From: Puniceibacterium sediminis
GTDB lineage: Bacteria > Pseudomonadota > Alphaproteobacteria > Rhodobacterales > Rhodobacteraceae
Direction: 5' to 3'
DNA length: 64,000 nucleotides
Assembly: GCF_900188035.1 (NCBI RefSeq)
Contig: NZ_FZNN01000017.1
Coordinates: 41,080-105,079, forward strand
In this document: piece by piece, positions 47,683-54,967 of the stretch
How the letters are laid out: each line of letters opens with the position of its first letter
Position numbering within the stretch: position 1 is the first letter of the stretch
Notes under the pieces: generated by a model
The model's input: the letters and a program-made list of their open reading frames with translations, nothing else
Told to the model about the DNA's origin: nothing
The model's database searches: none
Translations under genes and position numbers: made by a program

Positions 47683-48333
47683 CTAACCAAGTACCTTACT
47701 GATTTCACGCAGGATTTTGATCCGTATGGCGCGGGGGTAATCGCGGTGGCCGCGTGCGGTGACGACGAAACCGTCCCGGGTGATCAGGTGGCGACGGTAG
47801 AAGTTCGTGATCGCGACGCCAAGGGATTCGATGGCGATGCCGTTGATCGTGATCCCCATGCGTTCGGCGCGGCGGCGCAGCGGGCCGACCTCTGATCCGG
47901 CATTGGGGGTGCCGTCACCCGACACGTCGATGATCCGGCGCTTGCAGTCCGGCACCTGGGTGAAGCGGTCAAGCGCATAGGACAGCGCCTCGGCCGGGGC
48001 GGTGTCGGACAGGACAAAGGCGCGTGGCATGGCGCGGGCGGCGGCGGAAAAACTCCTGACATCCAGCGGGCTGCGCATCCGGGTCCAGGGCAGCGTGTGC
48101 TGCTGGCTGTCAATGCCGGACCACTGGATGACCGAAAGGGCGACGCTGTCGCGTACAAGAATTTCTGCGATTTCGGGATCCAGCAGCGCGTCGGCAAGGC
48201 CGTCCACCTGCAGGCGGTATTCACTGGGATCGACCGAATTTGACACGTCCATTGTCAAAAGAAGTGCGGTTTCACAAGCGCTTGCAAGGCTTGCTTGAAG
48301 TAGTAAATGAAGGGTTAATGCAGCGCGCAGCAT
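47683..48333 (-). CDS. DUF1194 protein, secreted von Willebrand A-like
   Basis: A 216-residue protein with a short signal peptide ending LASA before Cys20. The opening ETALLLTMDVSNSVDPSEY has a DxSNS metal-site motif of vWA domains, and SGDGTPNAG holds a second metal-site loop. This matches DUF1194, a family of periplasmic vWA-like proteins without an assigned function. It lies 89 bp upstream of chrA on the same strand. The tmRNA gene precedes it, also on this strand. Confidence 0.85.
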   Translation of the reverse strand: MLRAALTLHLLLQASLASACETALLLTMDVSNSVDPSEYRLQVDGLADALLDPEIAEILVRDSVALSVIQWSGIDSQQHTLPWTRMRSPLDVRSFSAAARAMPRAFVLSDTAPAEALSYALDRFTQVPDCKRRIIDVSGDGTPNAGSEVGPLRRRAERMGITINGIAIESLGVAITNFYRRHLITRDGFVVTARGHRDYPRAIRIKILREISKVLG

Positions 48334-48389
48334 GGGGCATTGGGCGCCGGATCCGGTTTCCGGTCAAGGACAGAGTTATAATGATGGGG

Positions 48390-48708
48390 GGAAAGTGCAG
48401 GCTTCTGTTGCCAGGTGCCTGCGAACCCCGCCTTACGCTGCTAGGCGCAAGGGCTTAAGTTTTCGATGTTTGGTACCGCTTACGCGGCAACAGCCATCGG
48501 AGCACGATTGTCATTTGCAATTGTACTTTTCGGACCGATAACGGTGGTACCTAACCGAAACAAAGCAAAACCCCTTTAGACGTTCGTCGATCCTATTTCC
48601 ACCCCATGGCCGCCAAATGAGCGGGTATATGGTGGAGTGGCCGGGTACCGCCCCCGGGTCCGATCCGCGTATTACGAGCGCGTTTATGTTCATAGTCTGT
48701 TGCCAGAC
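48390..48708 (-). ncRNA. ssrA: tmRNA, circularly permuted two-piece type
   Basis: On the minus strand the acceptor piece comes first and ends CCACTCC-ACCA (48640-48630). A short spacer follows, and the coding piece then starts GGGGTGG (48605-48599), which pairs with CCACTCC as the 7-bp acceptor stem. The coding piece carries GGATCGACG, the usual start region of alpha tmRNA, and a tag frame from GCA at 48518 to TAA at 48482-48480 that encodes ANDNRAPMAVAA. A helix GGCTGTTGCC with GGCAACAG spans the stop region. The T arm is unusual (CCGGG, loop GGCGGTA, CCCGG). The 5' end follows the promoter below; the 3' end, about 48390, is estimated from the last hairpin. It rescues stalled ribosomes. Confidence 0.92.
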
Positions 48709-48714
48709 AAGTTG

Positions 48715-48743
48715 AATATAGGGCCGATAGTGCGGCTTTTCAA
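48715..48743 (-). promoter_or_regulatory. Promoter of ssrA
   Basis: On the minus strand TTGAAA (48743-48738), a 17-base spacer and TATATT (48720-48715) form a near-consensus housekeeping promoter, placing the start of transcription near 48708 just before the acceptor piece of the tmRNA. Confidence 0.8.
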
Positions 48744-48845
48744 TGGGGGTCGTTCAGGTATCTGCATGCCATTTATAGCGGCGCCGGTTGGCCGGGAGAG
48801 ACGCTGGAGTCACCCGTAAAGCCAAGGGAAAACGCGGCGAAAGGC

Positions 48846-48898
48846 GATATGGCAGGCGTATGGAAAGCGTATGGTTTTCGTATGGCTGGCGGTATGGC
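48846..48898 (+). repeat. 11-bp units with core CGTATGG (copy B)
   Basis: The units read GATATGGCAGG, CGTATGGAAAG, CGTATGGTTTT, CGTATGGCTGG and CGGTATGGC. The three central units are identical to copy A at 16030-16062, in the opposite orientation. The array abuts the stop codon of the GntR gene. Confidence 0.9.
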
Positions 48899-49627
48899 TC
48901 AGCCTTTTGCGCGGGCGGCCAGCACGTCACGGCCAAGGTCGCGGGTATAGGATTCGAGCCGGAGTAGGGACGCGTCGGTGGCAGCCGCATCGGAACGTTC
49001 CAACGCATCCGCGATCTGGCTGTGCAAGCCGATGATCCTGACGCGCGAGCGGGCGGTGAAAGTGATCATGTTCATCAGCGGCTGCATCGCTTCGACCGCG
49101 CCTGCCAGCTGATAAGACAGCACCGGGTTGCCCGCCGCATCGACAAGAGCGCGGTGAAAGGCGACGTCCGAGGCGCAGAAGGCTTCGTCCGGGAGGTCAG
49201 GTTCGCTTTGTGTGCCGATTTCAGCGCGCAGGGATTTGAGGTGGGCATCCGTGCGGCGCTGCGCCGACAGGGGTGCGCAGGCGCGTTCCAAGGCATAGCG
49301 CGCCTCGCAAGCCACATCAAAGCTGATGGCGTTCATTGACAGGAGCAGGGTCGAGGTGGTGATCTGCTGGTTGTGCGCCTCTTCGTACGAGAGGTGGTTG
49401 ACGAAGGCACCGCCGGTGGCACCCCGCTGGGTGCGGATGAGGTTCTGCGCGGCCAGACGTTTCAGCGCCTCGCGTACCGTGGGGCGAGAGACCGAGAACT
49501 GTTCGGCCAGTTCGGATTCCGACGGCAGGCGTTCGCCAACAAGAAGCCTGCCCGCCAGAATGGCGTCGCGGATCGACTGGGCAATCTGGGCCGAGAGATC
49601 GGCTGGGTTGGACGGCATGATTTTCAT
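48899..49627 (-). CDS. GntR family regulator, FadR/FCD type
   Basis: A 242-residue transcription factor. The N-terminal winged helix (about residues 8-75) includes AILAGRLLVGERLPSESELA and FSVSRPTVREALKRLAAQNL. The C-terminal helical FCD domain includes DVAFHRALVDAAGNPVLSYQ, with Asp and His residues suited to bind a metal and a carboxylate effector. It is divergent from the DUF2182-DUF1326 operon and is probably its regulator and its own. Two nearby ATG codons are possible (49627 and 49618). The repeat array copy B touches its stop. Confidence 0.9.
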   Translation of the reverse strand: MKIMPSNPADLSAQIAQSIRDAILAGRLLVGERLPSESELAEQFSVSRPTVREALKRLAAQNLIRTQRGATGGAFVNHLSYEEAHNQQITTSTLLLSMNAISFDVACEARYALERACAPLSAQRRTDAHLKSLRAEIGTQSEPDLPDEAFCASDVAFHRALVDAAGNPVLSYQLAGAVEAMQPLMNMITFTARSRVRIIGLHSQIADALERSDAAATDASLLRLESYTRDLGRDVLAARAKG

Positions 49628-49690
49628 ATGTCTTACAATTAGGATTTGATCGGTATTTAAATGTCTGACATTCATATGGTCAAGACATGA
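49628..49690. promoter_or_regulatory. Candidate GntR operators between the GntR and DUF2182 genes
   Basis: The perfect palindrome ATGTCTGACAT (49661-49671) fits the TNGTNNNACNA pattern of FadR-type GntR operators. Related half sites lie on each side: ATGTCTTAC at 49628-49636 and, inverted, GTCAAGACAT at 49679-49688. This suggests cooperative binding across the divergent promoter. Confidence 0.6.
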
Positions 49691-49705
49691 GTCGGGGAGG
49701 ACGCC

Positions 49706-50491
49706 ATGCAAGGCATCATTCGTAGCGGGCTGTGGCTGGGCTTTTTCGCGGCCATTCTGGTGTCCTGGGCGGTGATGTATGTCATGAGTGCCGACATGGG
49801 ACTGGACCTGCTGGGGCGCCCCGATACCATGACTGAGGCGATGCGCGGGATGGATCCGCGCATGACGATGGATATGCCGATGGCGCGGTTCGGGCCGCTT
49901 TTCGCGATGTGGGCCGTGATGATGGCGGCCATGATGCTGCCGACCATGGTGCCGACCTTGCGCGCCTATGAGGATCTGATGGTCAGTGCCAATGGCACCC
50001 GGGCCGGGTGGCTGGGGGTGGTGCTGGGGTATTTCGCGGTCTGGGTCGGCTTCGCGGCGCTGATCGCGGCGGCGCAGTTGGGGCTGCTGTTCGCCGGGTT
50101 GATCGACATGCTGGGGATAGCGAAGTCGCGCTGGTTGGCAGCCGGGTTGCTGGTGGTTGTTGGATCGTTCCAGTTTAGCCGCGCCAAGGAGCTGTGCCAT
50201 GGCGTCTGCCATGCGCCGACGCTTTATTTTCTCGGCCACTGGCGCACCGGGTTTGATGGCGGATTGCGGATGGGGGCATCGCTGGGGGTGTTCTGCCTGG
50301 GGTGCTGCTGGGGGTTCATGGCGCTGGGGTTTGTCGGCGGGGTGATGAGCCTGACCTGGATGGGCCTTGCCACGTTGTTCATGGTGGTCGAGAAACTGCC
50401 GCAGGTGGGGCACTATGTGACAAGGCCGATGGGGGCGTTGCTGATCGTGGCGGGCGCTGTCGTGGGGTTTGCGCCGTGGCTTTGGGTCTGA
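49706..50491 (+). CDS. DUF2182 integral membrane protein, putative metal-binding
   Basis: A 261-residue membrane protein with about seven helices. A Met-rich stretch lies at 42-81, with 13 methionines in 40 residues (including RMTMDMPMARFG and MWAVMMAAMMLPTM). ELCHGVCH (162-169) and CLGCC (197-201) add Cys and His. DUF2182 is annotated as a predicted metal-binding membrane protein, but its role is unknown. The start is an ATG behind GGGGAGGA. The DUF1326 gene follows after 15 bp. I would guess metal (perhaps copper) handling or membrane thiol chemistry; this is inference from composition. Confidence 0.85.
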   Translation: MQGIIRSGLWLGFFAAILVSWAVMYVMSADMGLDLLGRPDTMTEAMRGMDPRMTMDMPMARFGPLFAMWAVMMAAMMLPTMVPTLRAYEDLMVSANGTRAGWLGVVLGYFAVWVGFAALIAAAQLGLLFAGLIDMLGIAKSRWLAAGLLVVVGSFQFSRAKELCHGVCHAPTLYFLGHWRTGFDGGLRMGASLGVFCLGCCWGFMALGFVGGVMSLTWMGLATLFMVVEKLPQVGHYVTRPMGALLIVAGAVVGFAPWLWV

Positions 50492-50506
50492 TCTGAGGAG
50501 GAAAGA

Positions 50507-51214
50507 ATGGCGATAGAACGTGTAGCGGGGGCGGACAGGTTGCCCGTCAGCCAGCGCATCGATCAGCGTATGGCCAACCCGAAGCGGCGCAAGATGGCGC
50601 CGACGGACTGGGCGATCAAGGGGGAGCTGTTTCTGAACTGTTCCTGCACGGTCTTCTGTCCCTGCGTGGTGAGCCTTGGCGCGCATCCCCCAACCGAGGG
50701 GCATTGTTACGCCTGGATGGCGATTGCCATCGACGCCGGACATTACGAGGGCGAGTCGCTGGCCGGGCTGAACGTCGGGTTGATGGTCGAAATCCCGGGG
50801 CGCATGGCCGAGGGCGGCTGGAAGGTCGCCGCCTATGTGGACGAGCGGGCGTCGGGCAAGGCCTACAACGGGTTGCTGCAGATCTTTTCGGGCGCTGCGG
50901 GCGGGACGACGGGGCTGTTCACCATGCTGGTGAGCGAGATCGTGGGGGCCGAGCGCGAAAAGGTCGAAATCGTGCGGGATGGGCGCAAGCGGGGGCTGTA
51001 TATCGGCCGCAAGATCCAGGGCGAGATCGAGATGCTGGAGGGTGCGGACCCGGAGCATCCGGTGATGATCAGCAATTCCAAGTACTGGATGGGCCCGGAT
51101 ATCATCGCGGCGAAGGGGCTGAAGTCCAAGGTGCGTGACTATGGCCGGATCTGGGATTTTGGCGGCAAGTCGGCAGAGATCTGTCCGATCGACTGGAAGG
51201 GTCCGAAGGCGTGA
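50507..51214 (+). CDS. DUF1326 protein, cysteine-rich, function unknown
   Basis: A 235-residue soluble protein with the DUF1326 signature GELFLNCSCTVFCPCVVSLG: Cys45, 47, 51 and 53, followed by His60, His66 and Cys67. This looks like a metal or redox centre. The gene has a very strong ribosome site (GAGGAGGAAAGA) 15 bp after the DUF2182 stop, so the two are co-expressed. The N-terminal 30 residues are basic and precede the conserved domain. DUF2182 and DUF1326 are found together in other proteobacteria, but I know of no assigned function. Confidence 0.85.
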   Translation: MAIERVAGADRLPVSQRIDQRMANPKRRKMAPTDWAIKGELFLNCSCTVFCPCVVSLGAHPPTEGHCYAWMAIAIDAGHYEGESLAGLNVGLMVEIPGRMAEGGWKVAAYVDERASGKAYNGLLQIFSGAAGGTTGLFTMLVSEIVGAEREKVEIVRDGRKRGLYIGRKIQGEIEMLEGADPEHPVMISNSKYWMGPDIIAAKGLKSKVRDYGRIWDFGGKSAEICPIDWKGPKA

Positions 51215-51329
51215 GTTTGGAATGTCGGGGTGACGCGCGCGTGCCGCGACGCCCCACCCGCCATCCCGCAACGGGTGATGTCGGGGTTGCGCGGGGTTTT
51301 CCGGAGTTGAGGTTCAGGTCGGAGTGAGG

Positions 51330-51378
51330 GTTCGGGCCCCCGAGACCCCTTGGGATATTTATGGATAGATGACGCAGG
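51330..51378 (+). repeat. Intergenic TATTTATGG motif (copy 3 of a dispersed family)
   Basis: GGGCCCCCGAGACCCC is followed by TTGGGATATTTATGGATAGA and TGACGCAGG, aligning with the copies at 8941-9007 and 34293-34351 (consensus about TATTTTTGGNNAGATGAAG). It lies between the DUF1326 gene and acuI. The rest of this 194-bp spacer is GC-rich without a gene. Confidence 0.55.
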
Positions 51379-51408
51379 CGGATGGTCCTGCACAGGAAAG
51401 GAATTGCG

Positions 51409-52401
51409 ATGTTCAAGGCACTTGTGGTCGAGAAGGATGCGGAGACGGGAAAGACGTCAGCCGCTGTCAAGCAGATCGGGGTTGAGGATCTGCCTGCGGG
51501 CGAGGTTCTGGTCGCGGTCGACTATTCGACGGTGAACTACAAGGACGGGTTGTGTGTGGGCCCCGGTGGCGGGTTGGTGCGAAACTATCCGCATGTGCCG
51601 GGGATCGACTTTGCCGGGGTGGTCGAGGAGTCGTCAGACGCGCGATACAAGCCCGGCGACAAGGTCGTGCTGACCGGCTGGCGTGTGGGTGAGGCCCATT
51701 GGGGCGGATATGCGCAGAAGGCGCGGGTGAAGGCCGATTGGCTGGTGCCGCTGCCCGAGGGGCTGGATACGCGGCAGGCGATGGCGGTGGGCACCGCCGG
51801 TTTTACCGCGATGCTGGCGGTTATGGCGCTGGAGGATCATGGCCTGACGCCCGAGAAGGGTGAGGTGCTGGTGACCGGGGCTGCGGGCGGTGTCGGGTCG
51901 GTGGCGACGGCGATCCTTGCCAAGCTGGGCTATCAGGTGGCCGGGGTGACCGGGCGGCCCGAGACCGAGGATTACCTGAAGGGGTTGGGTGCCACGCGGA
52001 TCGTGGCGCGTGAGGAGCTGGCCGAGACGGTGAAGCGCCCGCTTGAGGCCGAGACCTGGGCGGGCTGTGTCGATGCCGTGGGTGGCGCGATGCTGGCGCG
52101 GGTGCTGGGGCAGATGAAATACGGTGGTTCTGTCGCGGCCGTGGGTCTGGCCGGGGGGGCGGGGTTGCCTGCCACGGTGGTGCCGTTCCTGCTGCGCGGT
52201 GTGAACCTGCTGGGCATCGATTCGGTGATGCAGCCCTATGATAACCGGGTACGGGCCTGGGCACGCATCGCGCGGGACCTGCCGATGGACAAGCTCGAGG
52301 CGATGGTACAGCCCGCGACGCTGGAGGATCTGCCGCAGCTGGGGGCGGACATCCTGAAGGGGCAGGTCAAGGGCCGGGTGGTCGTCGACGTCAACGCCTG
52401 A
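51409..52401 (+). CDS. acuI: Acrylyl-CoA reductase-like MDR oxidoreductase
   Basis: A 330-residue NADPH-dependent medium-chain reductase of the AcuI/YhdH type. It starts MFKALVVEKDAETGKTSAAV, then DYSTVNYKDGLCV and HVPGIDFAGVVEES. The nucleotide-binding motif is VTGAAGGVGSVA, and the family-typical IDSVMQPYDNR lies near the C-terminus. AcuI reduces acryloyl-CoA to propionyl-CoA, detoxifying the acrylate from DMSP cleavage and serving 3-hydroxypropionate routes. The universal stress protein and BCCT genes follow on the same strand. Start behind AGGAAAGGA. Confidence 0.88.
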   Translation: MFKALVVEKDAETGKTSAAVKQIGVEDLPAGEVLVAVDYSTVNYKDGLCVGPGGGLVRNYPHVPGIDFAGVVEESSDARYKPGDKVVLTGWRVGEAHWGGYAQKARVKADWLVPLPEGLDTRQAMAVGTAGFTAMLAVMALEDHGLTPEKGEVLVTGAAGGVGSVATAILAKLGYQVAGVTGRPETEDYLKGLGATRIVAREELAETVKRPLEAETWAGCVDAVGGAMLARVLGQMKYGGSVAAVGLAGGAGLPATVVPFLLRGVNLLGIDSVMQPYDNRVRAWARIARDLPMDKLEAMVQPATLEDLPQLGADILKGQVKGRVVVDVNA

Positions 52402-52646
52402 CGCCAGTCAGAAGACAGCCTTTTGCGGGCCGTTCCGGGGTACGGGGCGGCCCGTTTTTCTGATTTTCCAAGGAATTTCCGCAGCCGGGGTGCGGATGCG
52501 GTTGTTTTCGTGCAGTATGTCCACACTCGGAAGCTGAAACGCCGCTGCTGTCCGACCGGTATGGCGCCGATATGGTGCCTTGCGATTGCACCGTGCAATG
52601 CGCGGACAACACCGGGGCAGCGCGAAAGCAAACAAAGGAGATCAGC

Positions 52647-53060
52647 ATGTTCAAACGGATCATGGTGCCGGTCGATCTGGCACATGCCGGAAAGCTGGAC
52701 AAGGCGCTGACATGCGCGGCGGACCTGGCAAAACTGCATGGTGCAGTGGCGATCTATGTCGGGGTGTCGGCGGCAACGCCGTCCTCAGTTGCGCATACGC
52801 CAAAGGAGTTCGCCGAAAAGCTGGAGGCCTTTGCCAGATCAGAGGCCAAGGGACGCGGCATCCAGACCGAGGCGCATGCGATGACAAGCCATGATCCGAC
52901 GATCGATCTGGATCCCACGCTGTTGAAGGCGGTGACAGAGACGGGGGCGGACCTTGTCGTGATGGCAAGCCATATTCCCAATCTGACCGACTATGTCTGG
53001 CCGTCCAATGGCGGAACGCTGGCAACACATGCGCGGGTCTCTGTGCTGGTCGTGCGCTGA
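52647..53060 (+). CDS. Universal stress protein (UspA family)
   Basis: A 137-residue cytoplasmic protein. MFKRIMVPVDLAHAG opens the Usp fold, and the ATP-loop region VVMASHIPNLTDYVWPSNGG lies near the C-terminus, with the usual final strand VSVLVVR. The start follows AAAGGAG. The BCCT gene begins 44 bp downstream, so the two are likely co-transcribed. Usp proteins next to osmolyte transporters often adjust transport (TeaD is an example), which is a reasonable guess here. Confidence 0.9.
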   Translation: MFKRIMVPVDLAHAGKLDKALTCAADLAKLHGAVAIYVGVSAATPSSVAHTPKEFAEKLEAFARSEAKGRGIQTEAHAMTSHDPTIDLDPTLLKAVTETGADLVVMASHIPNLTDYVWPSNGGTLATHARVSVLVVR

Positions 53061-53104
53061 CAGCAGGCTACGTGAAGAAACATAACAGGACAGGGAGTTT
53101 CTAA

Positions 53105-54745
53105 ATGACAGACGCCAGTGGCACCGAGGGCATACCCGCCCCGGAAGGGCGTTCGGATCTGATCGATACGGAGTATACGATTGGGCAGGACAATATCGAA
53201 AGTTCGATCGGGCCGTTCGGATTTGACATTCACAACCCGGTCTTTCTGATCTCGGGGCTGAGCATCGTCGCCTTCGTGTTCTACACGCTGGCCCTGCCAG
53301 AGCAGTCCGGCGCGGTCTTCAGCTGGCTGTTCAACAGCGTCACCAAGGGGTTTGATTGGTTCTTTCTGGGCGCGGCGAACATCTTTGTGATCTTTTGCCT
53401 TTTTCTGATCGTGACCCCGCTGGGTTCGGTCCGGCTGGGCGGCAGGGAGGCAAGCCCGGATTACACCTATATCGGCTGGTTTGCGATGCTGTTCGCGGCC
53501 GGGATGGGCATTGGCCTGATGTTCTATGGCGTGTCCGAGCCGATGAGCCATTTTTCATCCTCCATGGGCGGGGTGGCATCCGAAGGCGGCGTTCGTACGG
53601 ATTGGGCACCGCTGGGCGCTGCTGCCGGTGACGAGGCGGCCGCGGTTCGTCTGGGTATGGCAGCGACGATCTTTCACTGGGGACTGCACCCTTGGGCGAT
53701 CTATGCCATCGTGGCGCTGGCGCTGGCCTTGTTCAGCTATAACAAGGGTCTGCCGCTGACGATCCGCTCGGCCTTTTATCCGATCCTGGGCGAGCGTGTC
53801 TGGGGCTGGCCGGGGCATGTGATCGATATTCTGGCGGTATTTGCCACGTTGTTTGGCCTTGCGACATCGCTGGGGTTCGGCGCGACGCAGGCGAGTGCCG
53901 GATTGAACGAGCTGTTCGGGATACCCCTTGGATCGACGACCGAGGTGCTGCTGATCACAGGGATCACCGCGATTGCGCTGATTTCGGTGCTGCGTGGTCT
54001 GGATGGCGGCGTGAAGGTGCTGTCCGAGATCAATATGGGACTGGCGGCGCTGCTGCTGCTGTTTGTGCTGTTCGTCGGGCCGACGCTGATGATCCTGACG
54101 GGGTTCGTGGACGCGCTGGGCGCCTATCTGCAGTATCTGCCGGCACTTTCGATGCCGGTCGGGCGTGAGGATGTGAACTTTTCCCAAGGGTGGACATCGT
54201 TTTACTGGGCGTGGTGGATCAGCTGGTCGCCCTTTGTGGGCATGTTCATCGCACGGGTATCACGCGGGCGCACGGTACGCGAATTCGTGGTCTGTGTGCT
54301 GTTGATCCCAAGTCTCGTTTGCGTGCTGTGGATGTCTGTCTTTGGCGGCACGGCCGTTCATCAGGTGGTTGCTGACGGCTATACGGCGGCACAGGACGCA
54401 CCGCTGGAATTGCAGCTGTTCAAGATGCTGGATGCGCTGCCCTTGTCGGGTATCACCAGCTTTATCGGCATCTTGCTGGTGGTGGTGTTTTTCGTGACCT
54501 CGTCGGATTCCGGATCACTTGTGATCGACACGATCACGGCGGGTGGCAAGGTTGACGCCCCGGTGACGCAGCGGGTGTTCTGGTGCATCTTCGAAGGTGC
54601 GGTGGCCATTGTGCTGCTGTTGTCGGCGGGCGGATTGCAGTCGTTGCAGAGCATGGTGATTTCCACGGGTCTGCCGTTCACCATCGTGTTGCTGGTGATG
54701 TGCTGGTCCATCTTTCGGGGCTTGCAGGCAGAACGCCGGAGCTGA
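53105..54745 (+). CDS. BCCT family betaine/choline/DMSP-type transporter
   Basis: A 546-residue membrane protein with 12 predicted helices. The BCCT signatures are GMGIGLMFYGVSEPMSHF and WISWSPFVGMFIARVSRGRT, and FGLATSLGFGATQASAG lies in the middle. Members take up glycine betaine, carnitine, choline or DMSP with sodium or protons. With acuI two genes upstream, DMSP is a candidate substrate, but the sequence does not decide. A strong terminator lies 27 bases past the stop. Confidence 0.93.
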   Translation: MTDASGTEGIPAPEGRSDLIDTEYTIGQDNIESSIGPFGFDIHNPVFLISGLSIVAFVFYTLALPEQSGAVFSWLFNSVTKGFDWFFLGAANIFVIFCLFLIVTPLGSVRLGGREASPDYTYIGWFAMLFAAGMGIGLMFYGVSEPMSHFSSSMGGVASEGGVRTDWAPLGAAAGDEAAAVRLGMAATIFHWGLHPWAIYAIVALALALFSYNKGLPLTIRSAFYPILGERVWGWPGHVIDILAVFATLFGLATSLGFGATQASAGLNELFGIPLGSTTEVLLITGITAIALISVLRGLDGGVKVLSEINMGLAALLLLFVLFVGPTLMILTGFVDALGAYLQYLPALSMPVGREDVNFSQGWTSFYWAWWISWSPFVGMFIARVSRGRTVREFVVCVLLIPSLVCVLWMSVFGGTAVHQVVADGYTAAQDAPLELQLFKMLDALPLSGITSFIGILLVVVFFVTSSDSGSLVIDTITAGGKVDAPVTQRVFWCIFEGAVAIVLLLSAGGLQSLQSMVISTGLPFTIVLLVMCWSIFRGLQAERRS

Positions 54746-54772
54746 TCCCCGGTCTGCTTTGAGATGCTGATG

Positions 54773-54800
54773 GGCCCCGGAGGAGACTCCGGGGCCTTTT
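54773..54800 (+). terminator. Rho-independent terminator of the BCCT gene
   Basis: The perfect 10-bp stem GGCCCCGGAG (54773-54782) and CTCCGGGGCC (54787-54796) around a GAGA tetraloop is followed by TTTT. A second GC hairpin (AGCGCGCG, 54821 onward) follows in the same spacer. Confidence 0.93.
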
Positions 54801-54967
54801 GTCTGGGCGTGATCCGATTGAGCGCGCGTGCCGCGCGCGCTGGTTTCTGGTGCTGGCTGAGGGGCAACGGCCTGTTCGCGGCGGAGCGTGGGTTGTGAGG
54901 GCGGGTGTCGCTGTGTTTGATCTCTGATCTGGCGGGCTATGTGAGTGAGCGGGACAGGGAGACAGAT

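Noticed and set aside
48899..51271. A 790-codon open frame on the minus strand
   Set aside because: Only its C-terminal part is real (the GntR gene). The upstream remainder reads antisense through the DUF2182 and DUF1326 genes and is low-complexity His/Pro/Arg-rich, typical of a high-GC shadow frame.
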